Below the pieces are notes generated by a model. It saw only the letters and a program-made list of their open reading frames with translations. It did not search any database and had not been told where the DNA came from. A program made the translations under genes and the position numbers. A DNA stretch of 8,737 bases, from assembly GCA_946480685.1 (NCBI GenBank), contig CAMLLI010000123.1, positions 1 through 8,737 on the forward strand. Direction: 5' to 3'. Of the stretch, positions 1 through 5,510 are shown piece after piece (within the stretch, counting starts at the first letter, position 1; every line of letters begins with the position of its first letter). The stretch comes from an uncultured Flammeovirgaceae bacterium. Lineage in GTDB: Bacteria > Bacteroidota > Bacteroidia > Cytophagales > Cyclobacteriaceae.

Positions 1-63
1 GTTAATAGTTATTCGTTCGGAGTAGATAAACGTTACGATTTGTATTATAAAGTAAAGATGTAG
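1..63 (+). CDS. C-terminal end of an upstream gene (partial, 20 codons)
   Basis: Frame 1 is open from the first base and reads 20 codons to a TAG at 61-63. The peptide ends FGVDKRYDLYYKVKM. The other two forward frames hit stops within the first 25 bases. The alternating aromatic and charged residues look like a C-terminal beta strand, as in an envelope protein, but 20 residues cannot identify a family. The true start lies outside the window. A chance open frame of this length is possible; the protein-like composition and the non-coding character of the next 390 bp favour a real gene end. Confidence 0.5.
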   Translation, partial: VNSYSFGVDKRYDLYYKVKM

Positions 64-173
64 CGGAAAATGCCTTCGTGTTTTCTCCGTGATTCCGTGC
101 TATTGGATTTTGTCGATATACTATATCAAAGCTCGCTATTGCTACGAGCATCATCAGATTCATTGCCTGCTAA

Positions 174-215
174 TAACGATTAACGGATAACTTATAACGA
201 TTAACGGACAACGCC
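174..215. repeat. Heptanucleotide tandem repeat (TAACGNN, six units)
   Basis: Six consecutive 7-mers read TAACGAT, TAACGGA, TAACTTA, TAACGAT, TAACGGA and CAACGCC. The same structure appears as a 21-bp-period direct repeat in which ATAACGATTAACGGAYAAC occurs at 173-191 and 194-212 with one mismatch. It lies in non-coding DNA, so the 7-bp phase is not explained by codons. It may be a degenerate simple repeat or a set of binding sites; its function is unknown. Confidence 0.6.
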
Positions 216-344
216 TGGCATTCATCGAACGAATAGCGGTGCCATTCATAACCGGCAGGTGATTTGTTCGTATACCTATAGCAAGCCGTGGGGGCTTTCT
301 CTACACATCGTCCGGTATATGCACAGAACAATATTCAAATTACT

Positions 345-356
345 ATAAACGTTTAT
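345..356. promoter_or_regulatory. Perfect 12-bp palindrome upstream of the LRR operon
   Basis: ATAAACGTTTAT equals its own reverse complement and lies about 100 bp before the ATG of the first operon gene. Position and symmetry fit a dimeric regulator site. No regulator is encoded next to it, and an AT-rich 12-mer palindrome can arise by chance. Confidence 0.25.
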
Positions 357-453
357 GCTTTCGTGTTTTAGCGTACTATAAAACTGGCATAGAATTTTAT
401 GCGGCTCTTCTTTGGAAAATATTCCTCATCAGTATAAAAAACAGAATAGAAAA

Positions 454-984
454 ATGATACATCAAATCAGACACTCCTCGAGATTAGTTACAGCAGCCCT
501 CCTCATATTGATGCTGGCAGGAGCTAGTTGCAAGAGTAAAAAGAAAGCGATGGAAGCCAGCAACCAGGCATCGCTTGACAAAGTAAAACAAGAACAGGAA
601 GCAGCGCTTCGCAAGCAGAAGGAGGAAGAGGAACGAAGAAAAGCACTGGCTGAAGAAGAACGTGCAAGACGTGAAGCCGAAGCCAAGGCACGTGAACCGA
701 AAGCACGCCTGGAGCAATATTTCAACGCGATAGCCGGTTCAGCCAATGTAGCATCTGCCAACAGCAGTATCAACGAAGCTCTGTCACTTTTTTCATCAGG
801 TGATACTCCGGTATTGATCGTGATCAGCGAAGAGAACGGACAAAAAGATTATGATCGTCCTACAACTATCCGCGATTATCTCAACTACCTGAAAGATCAG
901 AAGAAGAATTTCAACAAGATCAGTAATATACAATTCGATGGCTCCGGCAGAATTACCGAGCTGGAATTAACCAAACAGAAATAA
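454..984 (+). CDS. Small lipoprotein with a basic/acidic coiled coil and a C-terminal alpha/beta domain
   Basis: Product of 176 residues counted from the ATG at 454. The frame extends back to a TTG at 412, but the ATG start puts a normal signal peptide at the N-terminus: a hydrophobic core at residues 11-22, then GASC with Cys26 as probable lipidation site. This is a relaxed lipobox with Gly at -3, tolerated in Bacteroidota. The residues after Cys26 are KSKKK, so I see no acidic surface-export signal and infer a periplasm-facing lipoprotein. Residues about 30-82 are almost all Glu, Lys, Arg and Ala, predicting a long coiled coil. The C-terminal part (about 83-176) has a helix, then strands around VLIVISEE, and ends TELELTKQK, loosely like an NTF2-like fold. 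It is the first gene of the operon, 24 bp before the next. No family recognised; function unknown. Confidence 0.8.
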   Translation: MIHQIRHSSRLVTAALLILMLAGASCKSKKKAMEASNQASLDKVKQEQEAALRKQKEEEERRKALAEEERARREAEAKAREPKARLEQYFNAIAGSANVASANSSINEALSLFSSGDTPVLIVISEENGQKDYDRPTTIRDYLNYLKDQKKNFNKISNIQFDGSGRITELELTKQK

Positions 985-1008
985 ACGATACACTTTAAAT
1001 TAACTAAC

Positions 1009-1587
1009 ATGAGTCACTATAAATATATAGTAATACTGTTTTTCAGCTTGCTTGTTATAGACCGTGCCACTGCACAAAGCGCTGAGATAAGTCCGGCGAG
1101 AAAGCAGGCCATCGATTCACTTGCTTTGGAAAAAGTGAGAGACCTCAGTAAATACATCAGCATCATCGGTAACAAAAAGACACCGTACTCTGAGGCAACC
1201 CGTGTGATGGATCGTGCCGAAGAACTCTTCGCACCGGATGCCGAGATGGGTGTATCATCGCTTAACCGTAAAGAGGTAAATTACTATAAAGTGCGCAAGT
1301 ACTTTGAACGACTGATTGCCCTCAACTACGACCGCGTTTCGATCACCTGGTATGATATACACTATATCAGCGACCTGGAGCGCCAGCCCGATGGACGTTA
1401 CGTAGGTGTTGTTACTATATACCAGCGCTTCGAAGGAGAATCCGATGACGGCATGAAGTATAAAGATACCACCAAGAAAGATATCACGATATACGTGGAG
1501 CGAAAGAAGACCCAGATACAAGGACGCATTGTTGAGTTCTGGGATGTTATGTTAGGAGATATACGCGTGACGGAAACAAGTGCATGA
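1009..1587 (+). CDS. Secreted protein with probable NTF2-like fold
   Basis: Product of 192 residues. A Sec signal peptide with hydrophobic core at residues 6-17 ends RATA, with Gln23 at +1, matching the Bacteroidota pattern in which the new N-terminal Gln becomes pyroglutamate. The mature part begins with a helix (about 35-50), a region with ELFAPDAEM, a helix around YYKVRKYFERL (about 87-97), then long strands (SITWYDIHYI, GVVTIYQRFE, DITIYVERK) and a final FWDVMLGDIRVT. The order helices, then four or so antiparallel strands suggests an NTF2/SnoaL-like cone domain; this is inferred by eye, with no catalytic residues recognised. There is no lipobox and no type IX secretion tail. It overlaps the next gene by ATGA and is probably translationally coupled. 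Function unknown. Confidence 0.85.
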   Translation: MSHYKYIVILFFSLLVIDRATAQSAEISPARKQAIDSLALEKVRDLSKYISIIGNKKTPYSEATRVMDRAEELFAPDAEMGVSSLNRKEVNYYKVRKYFERLIALNYDRVSITWYDIHYISDLERQPDGRYVGVVTIYQRFEGESDDGMKYKDTTKKDITIYVERKKTQIQGRIVEFWDVMLGDIRVTETSA

Positions 1588-2405
1588 GATCGATCGTCCT
1601 ATCAGGCTTTGTAATTTTATTCCTGCTTTCACATCCGCTGCGGGCACAGCTCGCAGCGGAAGATGAAAGTAAACTGTATGCAGAAACCAAACAGGTAAAT
1701 CAGTTTTTCAGGAGGTTTAACGGTGAAGAGAACGAGAAAGGCGACCGATACTATCCGAAAGACAAACTATACCGGAATGAAAAACTTCGCAAGAAGTATA
1801 TCGGTATGTTGTTCGATGACGATAACCGCGGCATCAGCAACGATCTGAAAGTACAGTTTGCCAAAGAGGTATTGGAAAAACCTGTGCTGCTTGATTTTCA
1901 CGGGGGCAACTGGTATTCGGAAGTACATACTACCTTTACCCAGAACGGCAAGAACCAGACGGTGATCCTGTTTATGGAACTGGAGAAAGATCACCTCGGC
2001 AGCAAGTGGGTAATCAGCAGAGTACATGCCGATATGTTCGATCCGTACTTTCAGCGTGATACATTAAAGGTCGGCAAATTTATACATCCGCTGAGTCACG
2101 AGCTTGACTTCATGAATTTACGCAAGGCATTTGCCAATGATAGTGTAAGTCAGTTTACGGTGAAACGTTTCGTGCCCGATCATCTTTCCCTGTTCCTCTA
2201 TGAGATCAAAAAAGGGAATCTTAAATTTAAGACCGTTGATGAAGTCAAATTCCATTTCTTCCAGGTGAGCGGATGGTATTTTGAACTTTCGGAGTTTAAC
2301 AGGCCCGGCTACAATACCGGCTGGCTTATCTCGAATCTTGTGAAATTAAATAATGAGACTGAAAAAAATCTTCTCAGAAAGTTTCTCTACTATGAAAGAA
2401 AGTAA
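1584..2405 (+). CDS. Secreted protein of unknown function
   Basis: Product of 273 residues. The ATG at 1584 shares the ATGA overlap with the preceding stop, which fixes the start and implies coupling. The signal peptide has a hydrophobic core at residues 4-15 and ends HPLRA, with Gln22 at +1. The mature protein starts with a helix containing QVNQFFRRFNGEE (about 36-48). It continues with a strand-rich segment (SEVHTTFTQNG, TVILFMELEKD, KWVISRVHADMF). After the conserved-looking HPLSHELDFMNLRKAF comes a second alpha/beta segment ending in a basic tail. The middle may be a distant version of the NTF2-like pattern in its neighbours. It carries no T9SS C-terminal domain or membrane anchor. The 3' end overlaps the LRR gene. 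I do not recognise a named family. Confidence 0.85.
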   Translation: MRSIVLSGFVILFLLSHPLRAQLAAEDESKLYAETKQVNQFFRRFNGEENEKGDRYYPKDKLYRNEKLRKKYIGMLFDDDNRGISNDLKVQFAKEVLEKPVLLDFHGGNWYSEVHTTFTQNGKNQTVILFMELEKDHLGSKWVISRVHADMFDPYFQRDTLKVGKFIHPLSHELDFMNLRKAFANDSVSQFTVKRFVPDHLSLFLYEIKKGNLKFKTVDEVKFHFFQVSGWYFELSEFNRPGYNTGWLISNLVKLNNETEKNLLRKFLYYERK

Positions 2406-4824
2406 GCGGTGGTTTGCCGCTCTTCTTTTATTATGCGCTGCCTATACTTCATTCGGGCAGGGGCAGGGTAAATCTGATCCTACCAAACAACACCAGCAGA
2501 AAGTAAAAGACATGGTTGCTTTCCTGGAGTATGTATTGAATACGCTGGGAAGCGGCAGCACTCCGGCCGGCGATAAAGATATACTGATCACGCAAAGCTA
2601 TAGCAAAATATTTCGCGATGGAAAAGTGCAGGTCGAAGACGATCTCGCTGAAAAGCGAAATGTGATCACCAATAAAGATGTGCAGGCCTATCTCAAAGAC
2701 GTAGATTTCTTTTTCCAGAATGTGAAATTCGAGTTTACCATTAAGGATATACAGGGAAAGACTACGGCCAATAACAATCTCTTTTATAAAGTATCGCTGC
2801 TGCGGAACATGAAAGGCACCACGGCCGATGGCAAGCCTATCAATAATACGATGCCGCGGTATATCGAGATCAACTACGATCCGAAAGCACAGGACCTCAA
2901 GATCGTAAGCATCTATACCCGCGAGTTCAACCAGAAGAAAGCACTCATGCAATGGTGGGATCAGCTTTCATACGAATGGCAATCTATATTCGAGCGAAAG
3001 CTCAATATAACCGACAGTGTTGACCTGGATGATATACAAAACATCACCAGCATCGATGCCCTCGACCTCAGCCACAATAAATATATACAGGACATTGAAC
3101 CACTCGGGCAACTCACCAACCTGCGGGTGTTGAATCTTTCGGGTACATCCATTACCGACCTGAGTCCGGTGCGAAACCTTACCGAACTGGAGGAACTGGA
3201 TATATCCGGCACCGGCATCACGGATATAGCTCCGCTTCGCTATTCGGAAAAACTCGTCAAGTTCAATTTCAGCAACACAGCCGTAAGTGATATCAGCGTG
3301 ATTGAGAAGATGCTGCAGCTTCAGCATCTCAATATGAACAAGACTCGCGTTGCCGATCTCACTGTGCTCGGAAATCTAACGGAGTTGCGTTACCTCAACG
3401 TGTCGCGTACCGGTATAGCTACGCTGGCTCCGCTCGCCACGCTCACAAAGGTGGAAGAACTCAACGCCTCGGGTACACGCATTGCCGACCTTACCGCGCT
3501 GGCCGCCTTTAAAAATCTGACCACACTATATATTGACAGTACAGGTGTAGGAGACCTTACACCACTGGCCGGTACAACCAAGTTACAGGCGCTATACGCC
3601 AACTATACATTGATAACGAATCTGAATGCCCTGCAGGATTTGAATGCGCTGGAGCGGATATATTGCGACCGTACACAAATTGATCGCTCGCTGGCCGATG
3701 CCTTCATGGCCTCTAATCCCGGTGTACTGGTGATCTTCGATACAGAAGACCTGAAGACCTGGTGGGATGCACTGCCGGATAAATGGCGCAAGGTTTTCAG
3801 TGCCGCGATCAAAACCGGTATGAACCCTTCGAAGGAAGAACTGGCCCGTGTGATGAACCTTGACTCGGTAAATCTCTCGGGTAACAACCAGATCCGGGAT
3901 CTTGAGCCGCTGCGTAAACTCCGGAAGGTACAGGTGATCATCGCGAGCAAGACTTCGGTGAAAGATCTTTCGGCTATAGGCGCGCACAAGGATATACGCC
4001 TGCTCGACATCAGCGATACACCGGTAGAAGACCTGTCGGTGTTGGATCCCTTTCAGAAATTAACAGTGTTGCGCGCTGACAACAGCAAGATCCAAAGCAT
4101 TACTTCGCTCATCGATAACACTTCACTCAAGGCGCTTTATGTTGATCACACAGCTATCAACAATAATCATGTACAGGATTTCCTGGGTAAAAATCCGCGC
4201 TGCCTCGTGGTATATAAAACGGATAGCCTCGTGCGCTGGTGGACCAACCTGCCGGAAGAGTGGAAAGCTATTTTTAAAACTCAGGTTGCCGTGAGCGCCA
4301 ATGCCAAACGTGAAGACCTTCATCGCCTCGTTGAACTCGAAGCGTTACACTTCAGCGATGTGCAGGTAAATGATCTTACTGTGTTGCGTGAGTTTGTACG
4401 TCTGCGCGACCTTCACTTCGCTGCTACCGGTATACATGACCTGGCACCACTCATTACGTTGAAGACGTTGAAGTCGCTGCATGCTGTAAATAGTCCGGTG
4501 CGCAAGCTTGAACCACTGGCACAACTCACCAATCTCGAAGACCTCGACATCTCGAATACACCGGTGGAAGAACTCGATGTACTGGAGAATTTACCTTCTA
4601 TAAAGAAACTGAATTGTGCCGGTACACAGGTTGACGGCCTCAATGCGCTGGAGAAACTAACAGCACTGGAGTATCTTGATTGCTCCAATACCCGCGTGAA
4701 GAAGATCAGTGCACTGGAAAATCTCCCGCTCAAAACATTCAAGTGCTATAATACAGGTATCTCTTCGAAGACAATCGCCAGCTTTAAGAAGAAGAAGCCG
4801 GAGTGTAATGTAGTTTTCTATTAA
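2392..4824 (+). CDS. Secreted leucine-rich-repeat protein with three WW-capped LRR modules
   Basis: Product of 810 residues from the ATG at 2392. An in-frame ATG at 2353 would add 13 residues, but 2392 gives a standard signal peptide (basic start, core at 8-17, cleavage after SFG with Gln23 at +1) and a short 14-bp overlap with the previous gene. Residues about 25-185 form an alpha/beta domain resembling the small proteins encoded upstream. Then come three modules, each opening with WWxxLxxxWxxxF (W188-F200, W457-F469, W616-F628), followed by about 10, 5 and 7 LRRs of 22 residues and closed by NPGVLVIF, NPRCLVVY and KPECNVVF. Repeats fit LxxLxLxxTxIxDLxPL, with Thr commonly at the Asn-ladder position, like Sds22/internalin-type short LRRs. 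LRRs usually bind proteins, so this is likely the binding component of the operon's envelope system. No enzymatic motif, transmembrane anchor or T9SS sorting tail is seen. Ligand unknown. Confidence 0.9.
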   Translation: MKESKRWFAALLLLCAAYTSFGQGQGKSDPTKQHQQKVKDMVAFLEYVLNTLGSGSTPAGDKDILITQSYSKIFRDGKVQVEDDLAEKRNVITNKDVQAYLKDVDFFFQNVKFEFTIKDIQGKTTANNNLFYKVSLLRNMKGTTADGKPINNTMPRYIEINYDPKAQDLKIVSIYTREFNQKKALMQWWDQLSYEWQSIFERKLNITDSVDLDDIQNITSIDALDLSHNKYIQDIEPLGQLTNLRVLNLSGTSITDLSPVRNLTELEELDISGTGITDIAPLRYSEKLVKFNFSNTAVSDISVIEKMLQLQHLNMNKTRVADLTVLGNLTELRYLNVSRTGIATLAPLATLTKVEELNASGTRIADLTALAAFKNLTTLYIDSTGVGDLTPLAGTTKLQALYANYTLITNLNALQDLNALERIYCDRTQIDRSLADAFMASNPGVLVIFDTEDLKTWWDALPDKWRKVFSAAIKTGMNPSKEELARVMNLDSVNLSGNNQIRDLEPLRKLRKVQVIIASKTSVKDLSAIGAHKDIRLLDISDTPVEDLSVLDPFQKLTVLRADNSKIQSITSLIDNTSLKALYVDHTAINNNHVQDFLGKNPRCLVVYKTDSLVRWWTNLPEEWKAIFKTQVAVSANAKREDLHRLVELEALHFSDVQVNDLTVLREFVRLRDLHFAATGIHDLAPLITLKTLKSLHAVNSPVRKLEPLAQLTNLEDLDISNTPVEELDVLENLPSIKKLNCAGTQVDGLNALEKLTALEYLDCSNTRVKKISALENLPLKTFKCYNTGISSKTIASFKKKKPECNVVFY
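2953..3738 (+). repeat. LRR module 1 (WW cap plus about 10 repeats)
   Basis: Opens with WWDQLSYEWQSIF and closes with NPGVLVIF. About ten 22-residue LRRs lie between, the first keeping an Asn (LSHN) at the ladder position and most later ones using Thr. It is the longest of three similarly built modules in the protein. Confidence 0.8.
3760..4215 (+). repeat. LRR module 2 (WW cap plus about 5 repeats)
   Basis: Opens with WWDALPDKWRKVF and closes with NPRCLVVY. About five LRRs lie between; the first again keeps Asn (LSGNN). The joining segments before modules 2 and 3 are alike (FDTEDLKTWW and YKTDSLVRWW), pointing to duplication of a whole module rather than of single repeats. Confidence 0.8.
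4237..4821 (+). repeat. LRR module 3 (WW cap plus about 7 repeats)
   Basis: Opens with WWTNLPEEWKAIF and closes with KPECNVVF just before the final Tyr and stop. About seven LRRs lie between. The last three carry Cys in the strand (LNCAGT, LDCSNT, FKCYNT), a feature largely absent from the other modules. Confidence 0.8.
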
Positions 4825-4856
4825 CCGTATTAGCCGCTAACGCTATAAAATATAAA

Positions 4857-4883
4857 AGGTCATTCGTCTCAGACAAATGACCT
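4857..4883. terminator. Hairpin terminator between convergent genes
   Basis: AGGTCATT at 4857-4864 pairs exactly with AATGACCT at 4876-4883, and an inner GTC/GAC pair extends the stem after a C/A mismatch. On the minus strand the stem is followed by TTTTATATTTTATAG, a good T-rich tail 23 bp after the SWIB gene stop. On the plus strand the tail is weaker (CTTATACTTTG), so it probably terminates the SWIB gene best and may also serve the LRR operon. Confidence 0.75.
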
Positions 4884-4905
4884 CTTATACTTTGCAATGT
4901 AAGAA

Positions 4906-5289
4906 TTACTTTACGTGCTTGTTGATCACTTTAGCTAATTCAAACATTGAGATCTGACCTTTGCCAGCGAAAACAGCTTTCAGCTTAGCATCTGCGTTGA
5001 TCATTCTCTTGTTCTTCTGGTCCTGAAGTTTGTTCTTCTTGATGTAGTCCCAGATCTTCTTGATGATCTCAGTTCTTGGCAGTGGCTTTGTGCCGATTAC
5101 TTCAGCGAGTGTAGCGCTTGGAGTAAGAGGTGCCATGAACGCTGCGTTTGGTTTACGAGCAGACTTTTTCTTAGCTGCTTTTTTCGCTGCTTTCTTAGGA
5201 GCTGCCTTCTTTACTGTTTTCTTAGCAGCTTTCTTAGGAGCTGATTTCTTGGCAGTTTTCTTTGCTGCCTTTTTCGCTTTTTTTGCCAT
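4906..5289 (-). CDS. SWIB/MDM2-domain protein with a lysine/alanine-rich histone-H1-like tail
   Basis: Product of 127 residues. Residues 1-48 are nearly all Lys and Ala with occasional Pro, Thr and Ser, including repeated APKKAAKK units, like the DNA-binding tails of histone H1 and of bacterial H1-like proteins. Residues about 51-127 are a SWIB/MDM2 domain: PLTPSATLAEVIG, then PRTEIIKKIWDYIKKNKLQD, the characteristic NKRMINADAKLKAVF and the closing helix MFELAKVINKHVK. SWIB domains occur in eukaryotic chromatin-remodelling complexes and in several bacterial phyla, where the partner is mostly unknown. I infer a nucleoid-associated role through tail-DNA contact. It is transcribed alone, convergent with the LRR operon, with its own terminator and a 221-bp leader separating it from the transporter gene. 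The start is the only sensible ATG. Confidence 0.93.
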   Translation of the reverse strand: MAKKAKKAAKKTAKKSAPKKAAKKTVKKAAPKKAAKKAAKKKSARKPNAAFMAPLTPSATLAEVIGTKPLPRTEIIKKIWDYIKKNKLQDQKNKRMINADAKLKAVFAGKGQISMFELAKVINKHVK

Positions 5290-5331
5290 AGCGTTTTTTA
5301 ATTTGTAGTTAATAGTTAAACTTAACTTTTT

Positions 5332-5339
5332 CGAAAATA
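5332..5339 (-). promoter_or_regulatory. Candidate -7 element for the SWIB gene
   Basis: Read on the minus strand, TATTTTCG matches five of the six fixed positions of the Bacteroidota -7 element TAnnTTTG and lies about 43 bp before the start codon. No TTG is present at the expected -33 distance, so this is tentative. Confidence 0.25.
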
Positions 5340-5365
5340 CAGATGTGGTTTAAATTATCCTAATG

Positions 5366-5418
5366 TTCCCTATAGCATCTGCTGTTTCATTTACGAAAAG
5401 TCTCACAATTATAGGGAA
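5366..5418. repeat. 9-bp inverted repeat with 35-bp spacer upstream of the SWIB gene
   Basis: TTCCCTATA at 5366-5374 is the exact reverse complement of TATAGGGAA at 5410-5418. The arms lie between the transporter stop and the SWIB start. They could be two halves of a looping operator or the base of an RNA stem at the end of the transporter transcript; neither is certain. Confidence 0.4.
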
Positions 5419-5510
5419 AGTAAAGCATAGTTTTTCTTTATCGCGCTTGTTTTCTATTGCTGGACAAGGCGTAGCCCGAAATGTACCACACGTTTATGTT
5501 AGGATTTATG

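Larger units (their letters stand above)
64..453. other. Intergenic region with short repeats, no convincing gene
   Basis: I find no plausible coding region between the upstream gene end and the ATG at 454. The stretch holds three closely spaced TTCGTG/TCCGTG hexamers (75-99), a small hairpin with a GCTCG/CGAGC stem (131-149, no following T tract), a six-unit TAACGNN heptamer repeat (174-215) and a perfect palindrome ATAAACGTTTAT (345-356). The promoter of the downstream operon is expected here, but I could not find a convincing Bacteroidota -33 TTG / -7 TAnnTTTG pair. Confidence 0.6.

Noticed and set aside
131..149. Hairpin GCTCG/CGAGC as terminator of the upstream gene
   Set aside because: The stem is only 5 bp with a 9-nt loop and no T tract follows, so it does not qualify as an intrinsic terminator.
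412..453. TTG start 14 codons upstream for the lipoprotein
   Set aside because: It would add a polar, basic stretch before the signal peptide; the ATG at 454 gives a normal lipoprotein signal length.
462..773. Minus-strand open frame rich in Ser, Arg and Leu
   Set aside because: Antisense of the Glu/Lys/Arg coiled coil of the lipoprotein; low complexity and no sensible domain.
3049..4821. DNA-level tandem repeat array (possible CRISPR or minisatellite) in the LRR gene
   Set aside because: The periodicity is at protein level (22 residues); the DNA copies have diverged and there is no exact repeat-spacer structure.
5060..5308. Plus-strand open frame of 82 codons, rich in Phe and Ala, looking like a membrane protein
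   Set aside because: It is the antisense of the Lys/Ala repeat tail and SWIB start; AAG/AAA-GCN repeats read backwards give Phe/Ala runs. The SWIB protein is clearly the real product.
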